Source: Pinibacter aurantiacus (GTDB lineage: Bacteria; Bacteroidota; Bacteroidia; Chitinophagales; Chitinophagaceae). From it: 64,000 bases of DNA. The position numbers and the translations under genes are program-made. Position 1 is the first letter of the stretch; each line of letters opens with the position of its first letter. Positions 7,841-18,211 of this stretch are shown here, one piece after another. Below the pieces are notes generated by a model. It made no database searches and had not been told where the DNA came from. It saw only the letters and a program-made list of their open reading frames with translations. The stretch covers positions 1 through 64,000 of the forward strand of contig NZ_JAHSPG010000001.1 in assembly GCF_019130065.1 (NCBI RefSeq), in the 5' to 3' direction.

Positions 7841-10816
7841 CTAAAAATCGATTGCTCCTCCCAGCGTGAATATTCGTGGACGTGGGTACATGTTGTTGTC
7901 TATACCGGAACTGATCTCAGGATCTATGCCTGTATATTTAGTGATCACGAACACGTTCTGCACACCTGCGTTCAATCTTAAGTTTGCTTTTTTGTTGAAA
8001 ATTGCGCCGGCATTATAACCTACTGTGAAATTATCCATGCGCAGGAACGATGCGTTTTGCATGAAGTAATCGCTCAGCAAGTCGATATTGCTGCCCACAA
8101 ATTTTGTATCGAGATAGCTGCGTGAAGCATTGTACAGCACAGGGTTTCCGAGAATTTGATTGCGGTTGCCATTGTTACTCGCAATGTTGTTGTACACGTA
8201 GTTTCCAATGCTGCTGCGCAATACAAAACCTGCATTCCATTTTTTATAAGTGAAATTGGTGGTAAAACCCATGAACACATCAGGGTTAGAGCTTTTGCTT
8301 TTCACCAGGTCCTTTTCGTTGATGATGCCATCTTTATTTACATCAACCACTACATTTTCCAAAGGCTTGCCTACAGAGTCATACACCTGCTGATACAAGT
8401 TGAAAGTGTTGCGTGGATAGCCTACTGCAAACACCTGCGCATAGCCGCCTTTACCACCGGCAATACCACCAGTTGGAATATCCGTTGCCGGAGTACCCGG
8501 AATTACAGACAGATTTGTGATCTTGTTTTTGTTGTATGCAATGTTGAAACCAGCATCCCACGTGAAGTCTTTCGTTTTCACGATCTGTGCGTTCACGCTA
8601 AACTCAACACCCTTGTTGGTCATGTCCCCAATGTTCGCCAGGAAATACGCCGCGAAGTTAGAACCCGCTGGCTGCGGCACTTTCACCAACAAGTCAGATG
8701 TTTTCTTGTAATACAGATCAATGCTACCGGTGATGCGGTTGTTCAAAAATCCGTAATCCAAAGCGATGTTAGACGTTGCTGTTTGTTCCCATTTGATCGC
8801 AGGGTTGTAAGCACCCGGTCTGTACATTTGATAATAAGTTGAACCAAAAGGATAAGAAGCGTTGGAAGAACTCAAGCCATACGCTGCAAGGAAAGCGTAG
8901 TTGTCGATACCATCCTGTTGTCCGGTGATACCATAACCGATCCTTAATTTCAAATCGGACAAAGTGTTGTTCGTCATTAAGAATTGTTCGTTCTTGATTT
9001 TCCATGCGAAGGCAACAGAAGGGAACATTGCCCATTTGTTCAGCGGACCAAAACGCGAAGATCCGTCACGGCGCAATGTTCCTGTTAGCAAATACTTGTC
9101 GGCATAAGAATAATTCACCCTGCCGAAGAAAGAGACCAAACTGTGTTCCGGTTCATTATAAGGAAAAGCTGGATCAGAGTTAGGGTATTTTACACCCGCC
9201 GCATTGTAGCTGGCGTAGTTGTATACTTTGGTTAAATAATCTACGTAAGAGTAACCCGCCATCGCATCCACATGGCTTTTGATACTCGGAATATCTTTTG
9301 AATAATTCAGGTAAAAATCAAACACAGTGTTCTTCTGTGTCTGGCGGTATTTGTTGTTTTGTCCGCCCGTGCCACCTGCTGCATAATCAGACGCTGCACT
9401 GTCGGAAACAAACACGGTTCCTTTCCCGTCCACCACATCATAACCAAGGTTCATGTTGGCGTGCAGGTCAGGAAGAAAATGAAATTTATAATCCAATTGC
9501 AAATTGCCGATGCCTCTCATAGGATTGCTTTTGTCAATACGCTGGTTCAGCAAACCAACAGGATTGCGACCGGCGAGCGGAGACAAACCGGTTGGGCTGG
9601 TTGGATCGCGATATTCCCAATAGCCACCATAACGGCCATCCTTAATCGTAGAATAAATTGGTTGCGAAGGATCGAATGTTACCGCACTTCCAATCGCTGC
9701 AGTGTTGGCGAAACGCGTGTTTTGGAAGCTACCTTTTAAGTTCAGGTCCACTTTTAAGTGATCGTCAAAAAAACTTGGATTGATACGCAGCGTTGCCGAA
9801 GTACGTTGCAGGTTATCTGTTTTCAAAATACCACTTTGGTTCAAATAACCGATCGACAAGCGGTAGGGGAGTTTCTTAATACCTCCGCTGATGCTTATAT
9901 TATTATCTGTTGAAAAAGCCGTCTGGTAAATTTCATCCTGCCAGTTCGTGTTCGCAGTACCCAGCGCTGCTTTTTGCGTAGCGGTACCTTTTGCATTTAC
10001 AACTGTACGAAACTCATCTGCACTCAGCACGTCCACTTTATTGGCCGCTGTGGAAAGAGAGTTATTGGTAGTGAAATTAACTTTCAATCTACCGCCAACT
10101 CCTTTTTTAGTAGTAATTAAAATGACGCCGTTCGCAGCTCTTGTTCCATAGATCGCTGCGGCAGATGCATCTTTCAACACCGTGAAAGATTCGATATCAT
10201 TGGAGTTGATAAAACTAAGCGGATTGGATGCACCCGAAATGCTGCTGTTTTCCAAAGGCACACCATCTACCACAAACAACGGATCGTTGCTGGCGTTTAC
10301 AGAGGAACCGCCACGAATACGGATCGTGCTTCCAGCGCCCGGTTGGCCGCTGTTGGAGATAACGGAAACGCCCGCCACTTTGCCGGCAATCATTTGCTCT
10401 GGTGTGGAGATTTGACCTTTTTGAAAGTCCTTTGCCGTAACGGTAGAAACAGAGCCGGTGAGATCTTTTTTGCGGGTGGTACCATAACCAACTATCACCA
10501 CTTCATTAAGATTTTGTTTGTCAGTAGCCAGTTTTACATTCAGGTTGGCGTTGCTTGCCTTTTGCTCAACTTTAGCAAAACCGATATAAGTAAAAATGAG
10601 TTCGTCGTCGGCCGCAGCGGGAATGGCATAGTTACCCTTGGCATCGGTAACGACTGCGATGTTTTTGCCTTTAATAGAAATGGTAACACCGGAAAGCGGG
10701 TTCCCGGATTCATCTGTTACCCTGCCGGAGATCTTTTGTTGCGCCGATGTCAATATGACACAACATAGCAGAGCGGGCAAAAGAATAGCCGGCCGGATAC
10801 GTCTGGTAATTTTCAT
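7841..10816 (-). CDS. SusC/RagA-family TonB-linked outer-membrane transporter
   Basis: The start was set at the ATG at 10816 (MKITRR..); the longer frame would need a TTG. The 991-residue protein has a signal peptide (to about residue 26), a carboxypeptidase-regulatory-like beta-sandwich (28-97: ISGRVTDESGNPLSGVTI..), a TonB-box region (EVVIVGYGT, about 105-113), a plug (about 113-235, including DPLFVVDGVPL and ASAAAIYGTRAANGVILITTKKG-type text) and a 22-strand-type barrel ending in an aromatic-rich C-terminus. It imports oligosaccharides with SusD, energised by TonB. It is the first gene of the operon; a galactan oligomer substrate is inferred from the locus. Confidence 0.93.
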   Translation of the reverse strand: MKITRRIRPAILLPALLCCVILTSAQQKISGRVTDESGNPLSGVTISIKGKNIAVVTDAKGNYAIPAAADDELIFTYIGFAKVEQKASNANLNVKLATDKQNLNEVVIVGYGTTRKKDLTGSVSTVTAKDFQKGQISTPEQMIAGKVAGVSVISNSGQPGAGSTIRIRGGSSVNASNDPLFVVDGVPLENSSISGASNPLSFINSNDIESFTVLKDASAAAIYGTRAANGVILITTKKGVGGRLKVNFTTNNSLSTAANKVDVLSADEFRTVVNAKGTATQKAALGTANTNWQDEIYQTAFSTDNNISISGGIKKLPYRLSIGYLNQSGILKTDNLQRTSATLRINPSFFDDHLKVDLNLKGSFQNTRFANTAAIGSAVTFDPSQPIYSTIKDGRYGGYWEYRDPTSPTGLSPLAGRNPVGLLNQRIDKSNPMRGIGNLQLDYKFHFLPDLHANMNLGYDVVDGKGTVFVSDSAASDYAAGGTGGQNNKYRQTQKNTVFDFYLNYSKDIPSIKSHVDAMAGYSYVDYLTKVYNYASYNAAGVKYPNSDPAFPYNEPEHSLVSFFGRVNYSYADKYLLTGTLRRDGSSRFGPLNKWAMFPSVAFAWKIKNEQFLMTNNTLSDLKLRIGYGITGQQDGIDNYAFLAAYGLSSSNASYPFGSTYYQMYRPGAYNPAIKWEQTATSNIALDYGFLNNRITGSIDLYYKKTSDLLVKVPQPAGSNFAAYFLANIGDMTNKGVEFSVNAQIVKTKDFTWDAGFNIAYNKNKITNLSVIPGTPATDIPTGGIAGGKGGYAQVFAVGYPRNTFNLYQQVYDSVGKPLENVVVDVNKDGIINEKDLVKSKSSNPDVFMGFTTNFTYKKWNAGFVLRSSIGNYVYNNIASNNGNRNQILGNPVLYNASRSYLDTKFVGSNIDLLSDYFMQNASFLRMDNFTVGYNAGAIFNKKANLRLNAGVQNVFVITKYTGIDPEISSGIDNNMYPRPRIFTLGGAIDF

Positions 10817-11150
10817 ACACAAGCAATTTTTAATGGTGAGTTATGTTTTAGTTCGTGCTATAAAATTATAATGAGTGTCAAAAGTGCACTTATCCAAGCA
10901 ATCATATGTTTGGTTCTAATGGTTTTTTTTGAAGATTTCCCGTAGTGTTTCAGGCAATTGAGATAATTTTATTTGATGGCACACGGATGACACGGATTAG
11001 ACGGATTTACACGGATTATTTATCGGGCTGCTGCCTTCTTGTCGCTCGTTTGCGGTAAAAAGTTTTTGAGCAATTGAGGGTTAAAACAAAATATCCGTGT
11101 AAATCCGTCTAATCCGTGTCATCCGTGTGCCAATTTCAACTGCGTGATTT
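10817..11150. promoter_or_regulatory. Divergent intergenic region between susC and its HTCS regulator
   Basis: About 330 nt separates the two divergent start codons. It must contain the promoter of the galactan operon and the HTCS binding site, but I see no clear TAnnTTTG box on either strand. It carries the long inverted repeat at 10978-11131 and a T-rich stretch at 10922-10931. The repeat lies between any HTCS promoter and the HTCS gene. Confidence 0.5.
10978..11131. repeat. Perfect 39-bp inverted repeat, ACGGAT family
   Basis: The left arm (10978-11016) reads GGCACACGGATGACACGG and so on. The right arm (11093-11131) is its exact reverse complement over 39 bp, with a 76-nt spacer. Related arms occur at 7736, 23044, 24363 and 45641. 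Confidence 0.9.
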
Positions 11151-14100
11151 ATGACTAGACTTATTGCTTGTCTTTGCTACTGCTTTGTTTTTGCTCGGGC
11201 ATTCAGCCAGGCGCCGGCTATTAATTTTAAGCATATACAAAATGAGGATGGACTCTCCAATAGCACCATCGAATGCATTTACCAGGATGGTCGCGGGTTC
11301 ATTTGGTTCGGTACACGCGATGGCCTTAACCGATACGACGGCTATAAAATAAAAGTCTTCAAAACAAACGATTCGATCACCACCAGTATTTCCGACAACT
11401 TCATTACCTGCCTGTTTCAAGACAAATCCCAACAACTTTGGATAGGCACTGCAAACGGACTCAATAGTTTTGACCCCGTTACCAATTCATTTACCCGTTA
11501 CAAATCAACGGGCCAATCCGGCAGTATCAGTTATAATTATATAAGTAGCATTGTAGAAGAAAGCAACAACCGCCTGCTCATCAGCACACTTGGTGGCGGC
11601 CTCAATATTTTCGACAAGAACACCAAATCCTTTACGTCGCTTCGGCAAAACGGAACAGCTAAAGGGCCGGCAAGCGACAAAATTTATTGCCTTTATAAAG
11701 ACAGCCGCGGCAACACTTGGGTAGGCTCCGATGCAGGCGTGCAAATTTTCGACGCGGAAAATGCATTTTTCAAAACACCTGCTGAAGTCAGCAACATCAG
11801 CAACGCAGTAACAGCCATTAAAGAAGACAAAGGCGGCAACCTCATCATCGGCACCGCAGGTAATGGACTTTATTTGTTCAATCAACAGTTCAACACGCTC
11901 AAACAATTCAGCCACTCGGTAACCGACGATGCTTCCATCAGCAGCAACCTCGTGCGGGCCATTTGGGTTACTGCCTCCGGCAAAATATGGACGGGAACAG
12001 TGAACGGCGGCCTCGATCTGTTCGACCCTGTGAGCGGACGTTTCTTCAACTATAAATATGAACCCGGCGATCCGCAGAGTTTATCGCAACGAACGGTTTC
12101 TGCTTTGTACGAAGACAACCAGGAAAATCTTTGGGTGGGCACCCACCGCGGCGGTGTTAATATATATATGCCGAAAACGGAAAAGTTTTCCCTTTACCGG
12201 CAAGAGCACAGCGACAACAGCCTTAGCTATAACGACGTAAAATCTTTCTGCGAAGACCGCGAAGGCAATATCTGGATCGGCACCGATGGCGGCGGGTTGA
12301 ATTTGTTTGACCGCAACAAAAAGACCTTTACGCATCCCATCAGTTCTCACATCATCGGCCCGGAAGTACTTGGCATTACAGAAGACAGCAACGGCAAACT
12401 ATGGGTGGCTACCTGGGGAGGCGGTTTGTGTTCCTTCGATTGGAAGAGTCGCGTCTTCAACAGGTTTACGCATGAGCCCACAGACAATGGTTCCATTTCT
12501 TCCAACTTTATTCAATCGATTTTTGAAGATAGTCGCAAACGTTTATGGATCGCTACCTACTACGGAGGGTTGAATTTGCTTGACCGTCGCACCGGAAAAT
12601 TTTCTTTGGTAAAAACAAGCAGCAGCGGCAAAACCAGGCTCTCGGGGAACAACATCGTTTCCATTAATGAAGATAGGAGCGGCAACATCTGGATCGGCAC
12701 GGATGATGGCGGACTCAACTGCCTGCAACAAAGTACGGGCGAGTTTGTCCACTACTTTAACGACGATGAAAAGAAACCCGACCTGCGCATTATTTTTATT
12801 GATAGTCATAACAGACTTTGGATAGGCCAGCGAGGTTTGTACTTGTTTGACCAAAAACACAACGCCTTTCAACTCTTCACCAAAAAAGCCGGACTCGCGG
12901 ACGAGTTTATCAAAGGTATTGTGGAAGACAACAACGGCATTTTCTGGATCACCACTTCCAACGGACTCACGCAGTTTAATCCCTCTACGCTTGCGTTTAA
13001 AAAATACAACACCGCCGATGGCTTGCAGGGCATGGAATTCGAGGCGAATGCATTTCTCAAAACAAAAGACGGACAGATCTTCTTTGGCGGCGTGAACGGC
13101 TTCAATAGTTTTTATCCGAAAAATATTTCTACCAACAGCTTTGTGCCGCCGGTGTACATCACCGATCTGCAAATCTCCAACGACCCTCATCCATCTGCAA
13201 AGCAAAAAGAAGACATCAGCTACACGCACAAAGTAACGCTGAGTTACAAGCAATCGACCTTTGCCTTTTCATTTGCCGCGCTCAATTATGTGGCTTCAGA
13301 GAACAACCGATTTGCCTACAAGCTGGATGGCTGGGACAAAGACTGGATCGAAGCGGGCAACGACCGCAAGGCTTCTTACACCAACGTGAGCCCGGGCACG
13401 TACACCTTTCGCGTGCGAGCTTCCAACAACGATGGCATCTGGAACGAAACGGGACAAACGATCACACTCGTGATCACGCCGCCGTTTTGGGCGACGTGGT
13501 GGTTCAAAACAATTGTCGCGCTGATCGTTGGTGGCGTGGCGTATAGCTTTTACCAAAACAAAAGAAAACTCGAGCGTCAGAAACTGGAAGAAGAAAAGAA
13601 GGAAGAAGTGCATCAAATGCAATTGCAGTTCTTCACCAACATCTCGCACGAGTTCCGCACGCCGCTTTCGCTCATCATGGGTCCGGCGGAAAAACTGATG
13701 CAGGATAAAACCGCTTTGCAACATCATCAATATTATAACATCATTTACCGGAACGCCTATCGCCTCATGAACCTGATCAACGAGCTGATGGATTTCCGCA
13801 AGGCAGAATCTGGCATTTTGAAACTGCACGTCATGCCCGGCAACATGGAACTTTTTCTGCAGGAAATAGCCGAAGAATTCGGCGAAGCGGCGAATGAAAA
13901 AAACATACGCTTTGCCGTTAGCACCTCCGGTATTCCCAACGAAAGCTGGTTCGACCGCCAGATACTGGAAAAAATTCTCATCAACCTCATTGGCAATTCG
14001 TTTAAATACACGGCCAGCGGCGGCACCATTACCGTGCAGGCAGTCGCTTCCATGGAGGGTTACAAACCGCCTTTTGAAAATGATTTAAACATTGCCAGCG

Positions 14101-15227
14101 ACTATAAACCATTGCAAACAATTTACCTGCGCGTGGCGGATAACGGCATTGGCATTTCCAAAGAGTCAATCGTGCATTTGTTTGAACGCTACTATAAAGT
14201 GTCCGACTCGCACATGGGCTACGGCATCGGCCTGGCATTTGTGAAGAGCATAACGGCGCTGCACAAGGGAAGCATTCGTGTGTACAGCGAGCGCAACAAA
14301 GGCACGGAGATCATTGTGGCGCTGCCTTGCTCACGCGAAGACTTTAGCGATGAAGAACGCTGGATGAGCAACCAAACACCGAACTCCACTTTTGCTGGTG
14401 CGTACGACGTGGAGGACCAGCAGGAAGAACTTCCGGTAGAGGAGGAGGCGCAACCGGAAAACAGTGATGCTCCACTCATCCTGATCGTGGATGACAACGA
14501 CGAACTGCGCAATTTTTTAAGAGACAGCATTGGAAAAAAATACCGCATTGCCGAAGCGGCGAATGGCAAGGATGGTTTGGCGCTTGCAAAAGCCGATCAT
14601 CCCGATCTCATCATCAGCGACATTATGATGCCGGTGATGAACGGCGTTGACCTTTGCCGCCAGGTGAAGGAAGACGTGGAGATATCCGACATTCCCTTCC
14701 TGATGCTGACCGCCAAGGAATCGCTGCAATCAAAAATAGAAGGCACCGACTCCGGCGCGGATCATTATTTTACCAAACCGATCAGCATTAACCTGCTGGA
14801 AAAAACGATCGACAACATCTTCAAGCAGAAAGAAAAGTTGAAGGAAAAATACCGTCGCGACTACTACAGTGAAGTGAAGGACATTGTACAAAGCAGCAAG
14901 GACAAGGATTTCCTGCAAGAGCTGATCACCGTAATTGAAACGCACATCAGCAGTCCGGAAATGGACATCAACTACATCTGCACGCAAATAGGCATGAGCC
15001 GCACGAGCCTCTACCATAAAATAAAAAGCATCACCGGCCAATCCATCGGCGAATTCATCCGCAGCATCCGCCTGAAAAAAGCCGCCCAGCTTTTAACAGA
15101 AGAAGACATCTCGATCACAGAAGCGATGTACAGCGTAGGCATTCAAACGCAATCGTATTTCACGAAAGCATTTAAGAATGAGTTCGGGAAGACGCCGAGT
15201 CAGTTTTTGAAGGAGTTGAAGAGGTGA
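11151..15227 (+). CDS. Hybrid two-component system sensor/regulator (HTCS) of the galactan locus
   Basis: A 1358-residue one-protein signalling system. A signal peptide (1-19) is followed by a periplasmic two-bladed propeller sensor of Reg_prop repeats (about 25-665, repeated D..GNIWIGT..GGLN words), a Y_Y_Y domain (about 690-775) and one membrane helix (about 783-801). The cytoplasmic part has HisKA (ISHEFRTP, phospho-His H833), HATPase (N949 N-box; ADNGIGIS; GYGIGL), a receiver (phospho-Asp D1157, K1209) and a C-terminal AraC helix-turn-helix (about 1255-1355). HTCS proteins usually bind oligosaccharide products of the glycan they control and activate the adjacent susC operon. It is divergent to susC, which fits that role. 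Confidence 0.95.
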   Translation: MTRLIACLCYCFVFARAFSQAPAINFKHIQNEDGLSNSTIECIYQDGRGFIWFGTRDGLNRYDGYKIKVFKTNDSITTSISDNFITCLFQDKSQQLWIGTANGLNSFDPVTNSFTRYKSTGQSGSISYNYISSIVEESNNRLLISTLGGGLNIFDKNTKSFTSLRQNGTAKGPASDKIYCLYKDSRGNTWVGSDAGVQIFDAENAFFKTPAEVSNISNAVTAIKEDKGGNLIIGTAGNGLYLFNQQFNTLKQFSHSVTDDASISSNLVRAIWVTASGKIWTGTVNGGLDLFDPVSGRFFNYKYEPGDPQSLSQRTVSALYEDNQENLWVGTHRGGVNIYMPKTEKFSLYRQEHSDNSLSYNDVKSFCEDREGNIWIGTDGGGLNLFDRNKKTFTHPISSHIIGPEVLGITEDSNGKLWVATWGGGLCSFDWKSRVFNRFTHEPTDNGSISSNFIQSIFEDSRKRLWIATYYGGLNLLDRRTGKFSLVKTSSSGKTRLSGNNIVSINEDRSGNIWIGTDDGGLNCLQQSTGEFVHYFNDDEKKPDLRIIFIDSHNRLWIGQRGLYLFDQKHNAFQLFTKKAGLADEFIKGIVEDNNGIFWITTSNGLTQFNPSTLAFKKYNTADGLQGMEFEANAFLKTKDGQIFFGGVNGFNSFYPKNISTNSFVPPVYITDLQISNDPHPSAKQKEDISYTHKVTLSYKQSTFAFSFAALNYVASENNRFAYKLDGWDKDWIEAGNDRKASYTNVSPGTYTFRVRASNNDGIWNETGQTITLVITPPFWATWWFKTIVALIVGGVAYSFYQNKRKLERQKLEEEKKEEVHQMQLQFFTNISHEFRTPLSLIMGPAEKLMQDKTALQHHQYYNIIYRNAYRLMNLINELMDFRKAESGILKLHVMPGNMELFLQEIAEEFGEAANEKNIRFAVSTSGIPNESWFDRQILEKILINLIGNSFKYTASGGTITVQAVASMEGYKPPFENDLNIASDYKPLQTIYLRVADNGIGISKESIVHLFERYYKVSDSHMGYGIGLAFVKSITALHKGSIRVYSERNKGTEIIVALPCSREDFSDEERWMSNQTPNSTFAGAYDVEDQQEELPVEEEAQPENSDAPLILIVDDNDELRNFLRDSIGKKYRIAEAANGKDGLALAKADHPDLIISDIMMPVMNGVDLCRQVKEDVEISDIPFLMLTAKESLQSKIEGTDSGADHYFTKPISINLLEKTIDNIFKQKEKLKEKYRRDYYSEVKDIVQSSKDKDFLQELITVIETHISSPEMDINYICTQIGMSRTSLYHKIKSITGQSIGEFIRSIRLKKAAQLLTEEDISITEAMYSVGIQTQSYFTKAFKNEFGKTPSQFLKELKR

Positions 15228-15269
15228 GTTCCTCTTCAACCTATATTGTGAATATATTTTTTTTCTAAC

Positions 15270-18182
15270 TTAACTAAATCTATATTTTTTCTCTCTCATG
15301 ACAAACGCCTCTTTTCCTCCTTCAACTATGTCGGCTATGTGTTGTCTAATACCCATTGATTTTAGAATATCAGTTACATCTGATTTTTTTTCAAAAGAGT
15401 TCTCGATAGCCCCATTTATATAGTCAAATTTAAATTCACTGCTTGAATGTTCTTCGTTTTGTCCTTTCTGATTTGCAACTATAACGTTTTCAGCGTCTGC
15501 ATTCACTACAACGTTGGCATTGTGAGTAACAATAATAATTTGCCTTTCAAGTTTCTTATGTCGCAAATAATTTACGAGGTCTGTTGTAATTGATCTATTA
15601 TCGAGATTATCTTCTGGTTGATCTATTAAGATTGGAGCTTTTGACTTACTTAAGCCAATAATTAGCATCAATATGACAAAACTAGCTTTGCCAGTTGACA
15701 TTTCTCCTAGCTTGTCACTCTTATAAGTTATTTCCCAGAAGTCAAAAAAGTAGTCGTTCAATATTATTTTAATAGCATTTGAAATAGACCCTTTACTTGT
15801 AAGGGAGTATTCTTGCTTTAAAATATCATCAAATAATATCTTTAGCTGTTCAATTATAAATTGAAAATTTGCATCATCCGTTGCTTTCTTATTTTCTGCT
15901 AAAATTGGATATCTACTGTAAGAAAATCTCCTGCCGTCAGTTATTGCGAGTAAATCTTTTCGTAACCTTGGAAAATCAAATTGCGCTTTGCCTACAATTT
16001 TAAGCCCGTCTTTTTCTAACTCAATCGTCCTGTCTTTTAAAGTTTTAATAATTGTTAAATATTCATGATAACTGTTTTCATAGATTTTAAAAATTGACTC
16101 TTTGGTTTCTGCTACAATTTTCGTCTGTTCCAAAATCCTCTTATGCAAAGTATCTATGTCAGAAAGAGCTTTTTGGTCATTTTCAATTGATAGATTAAGT
16201 TCATCGATAGCTTTTTTCACTTCTTCATTTTTCAAATAAGGCTGCATTGACGTTAGCAACCGTTCGTGCTCCTCGGTGATTTGGGCTGCTTCGTTTTTAA
16301 AAACAGACTCATTAACAAATTGAGCTCTGCCATCTTGATCAGGAGCCAGACGTAATGATTCTTCTATTTCTCTTGATTGTTTTAATAAAGCGTCAACCGT
16401 TCCGTATTCTTTCTGATAGTAGTCCTTAATCGGCAGCATTTGCAATGTTTCTAACATTGCATCTTTCTTTTGCTTAAGACTAGTCATGATTTGTGCCAAT
16501 TCAGCATTGAAAGATTGAACTACCGAAAAGTCGTTTCTACAGTTTTGACGTTTGATCGCGTTCTTATTGGCTTCTTCCTGAAGATTTTTATATGTATCTA
16601 TTTGTTCTTGATTAAGTCCTGAGCTTTTGTTTAAACTATCAACTCGATCAGCATTGGATTTTATATTATTTTGTAAGACAGACTTATTTGATTTTGTTTT
16701 TAGTTCATTTTCTAAACCTTGAAGAGCCTGACTATTTTCAAAAAACGAATCAATTTGCGAGTTTCGTGATTTGTCATTTTGTGAAACTTTATTCACAAAT
16801 ACTTGATAGGCTTCCTTTGATTCGCGATCTTCTTTAATAAGACCTCGAACAAGTTCGTTTAATGGTTTCCCTTTTTTATTTAATTCTGGTTCTGCAAGCT
16901 TTACCAAATAATTTTGAGGGATATATTTTATTTCCGGAAGAATAGAGTTTTCGTTAACTCTATTTAATTTTTGCTTAAACCCACCTTTGGTTATTATTTC
17001 GAAATCAAATCCTTGTTCAATTTTATCAAGTTCATATTTAAAATTTCCGTCGTCGTTTTTAAGAATATTATCGTCCGAAGAAAGTGTTTTCGCGATGGCA
17101 TATAATAAAAGAGATTTTCCGGAAGACTTTCCACCAATAATAACATTTAGATTAGGGTTCAGATGAATCGCATTCGTAGAAAAAACTTTGGCTGGCGATA
17201 TAAACCGCACTTCGTCAATTACAAATTTCTCCTGTTTGAAATCAGGTTTATCGCTGTGTATTTTTACACGATGTTCAGGCTCAAAACATATTTGTCTGAG
17301 ACCTTCAAAATGCAAATCTGACTTAACCCAAGTAAATTTCTTGAAGAGATCGGTTTCGCTATGAGCATCGCATCCGATAATGCAAGGCTTTAAAGATCCA
17401 ACGTTGCTTATAACCTCAGCAACATCTGTTTTTCTACCAATAAAGTATTCTTTATCTGAAGGAGCGGCGGAAAAAATAATTTGAGAAATTTTATAGATGC
17501 TTTTAATCGTTCCAAGCATACTACCACCTTCAGTTTCAAATTCTTGATAATAGTCTTTTAAACCAGACACCCCGTCGTTTGTTTTACTACTTACTGCTAT
17601 GATCGAGTTTTCTCGTAGCTTCTTGTTTGAGTTAACAAGATCTTTTATTAAGCCAACTTCAACATTATAATTATCTAAACCAAACTTGTATTGACGTTGA
17701 ATTTCAATCTTGGGATCTATATGTTTTGCATAATCTCTAAAGCCTTGTTCATTCATTAAAAAACCTTCCAAATTTTTTATCTTATTAAAAAAATCGTTTG
17801 CTAATGAACCAACATATTCGGGATTAAATAGAAAATGTAGATTAATGAATTTGCCTTTCTTTGTAGCAGGTGATATTCTCAACTCAATGTTAGGAAACAG
17901 AAAAATAGCCTTGATAAATTCTATTTCATTTTCTGCAAATAGTTTATATCCTTGAGCATCTACTTTAGACTCGATATTGTTTTTATATTCAACTGCTTCC
18001 TGATATCTATCTATGGAAAAGTAATCTGTAACCCCAATTGCGGATATTTGATTTTCAAAAGCTTTTTTGTAGAAAGTGTAGAAGAAGTCATCCATTGAGG
18101 ATGAAGTAAACAGATCGTTTTTATTCGTTCCTTTTGTATGGACATGAAAGTTCCATTTTCTCCATTCGGAGCCTTTTTTCAT
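15270..18182 (-). CDS. PHP-domain / SMC-like AAA ATPase (TrlF-type)
   Basis: A 970-residue protein. The N-terminus is a PHP phosphoesterase-like domain: HVH (H13, H15), GVTDY (D53), ENEIEF (about E85) and CDAHS (D272, H274) match the metal ligands of the PHP fold. An ABC/SMC-like ATPase follows: Walker A GGKSSGKS (350-357), long coiled-coil arms (about 440-790), Walker B ILIDQPED (D854, E857) and a switch His in VTHN (H887). This architecture is what NCBI calls TrlF-family (recalled, not searched). RecF/SMC-like ATPases joined to a nuclease- or phosphatase-like domain are common in phage-defence systems. It is last in a three-gene minus-strand cassette, 29 nt after the Mu F-like gene. The DNA is more AT-rich than the flanks, consistent with transfer. 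The reaction is unknown. Confidence 0.85.
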   Translation of the reverse strand: MKKGSEWRKWNFHVHTKGTNKNDLFTSSSMDDFFYTFYKKAFENQISAIGVTDYFSIDRYQEAVEYKNNIESKVDAQGYKLFAENEIEFIKAIFLFPNIELRISPATKKGKFINLHFLFNPEYVGSLANDFFNKIKNLEGFLMNEQGFRDYAKHIDPKIEIQRQYKFGLDNYNVEVGLIKDLVNSNKKLRENSIIAVSSKTNDGVSGLKDYYQEFETEGGSMLGTIKSIYKISQIIFSAAPSDKEYFIGRKTDVAEVISNVGSLKPCIIGCDAHSETDLFKKFTWVKSDLHFEGLRQICFEPEHRVKIHSDKPDFKQEKFVIDEVRFISPAKVFSTNAIHLNPNLNVIIGGKSSGKSLLLYAIAKTLSSDDNILKNDDGNFKYELDKIEQGFDFEIITKGGFKQKLNRVNENSILPEIKYIPQNYLVKLAEPELNKKGKPLNELVRGLIKEDRESKEAYQVFVNKVSQNDKSRNSQIDSFFENSQALQGLENELKTKSNKSVLQNNIKSNADRVDSLNKSSGLNQEQIDTYKNLQEEANKNAIKRQNCRNDFSVVQSFNAELAQIMTSLKQKKDAMLETLQMLPIKDYYQKEYGTVDALLKQSREIEESLRLAPDQDGRAQFVNESVFKNEAAQITEEHERLLTSMQPYLKNEEVKKAIDELNLSIENDQKALSDIDTLHKRILEQTKIVAETKESIFKIYENSYHEYLTIIKTLKDRTIELEKDGLKIVGKAQFDFPRLRKDLLAITDGRRFSYSRYPILAENKKATDDANFQFIIEQLKILFDDILKQEYSLTSKGSISNAIKIILNDYFFDFWEITYKSDKLGEMSTGKASFVILMLIIGLSKSKAPILIDQPEDNLDNRSITTDLVNYLRHKKLERQIIIVTHNANVVVNADAENVIVANQKGQNEEHSSSEFKFDYINGAIENSFEKKSDVTDILKSMGIRQHIADIVEGGKEAFVMREKKYRFS

Positions 18183-18211
18183 ACGGAAGATTTAGGTTAT
18201 AAATATTGAAA

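Noticed and set aside
8156-8842. Open frame of 228 codons on the plus strand
   Set aside because: It lies entirely antisense to the susC-like gene; the composition (many His, Val, Cys) is typical of a shadow frame.
12543-13253. Open frame of 236 codons on the minus strand
   Set aside because: It is antisense to the HTCS propeller, caused by its repeated words; no start signal or family match.
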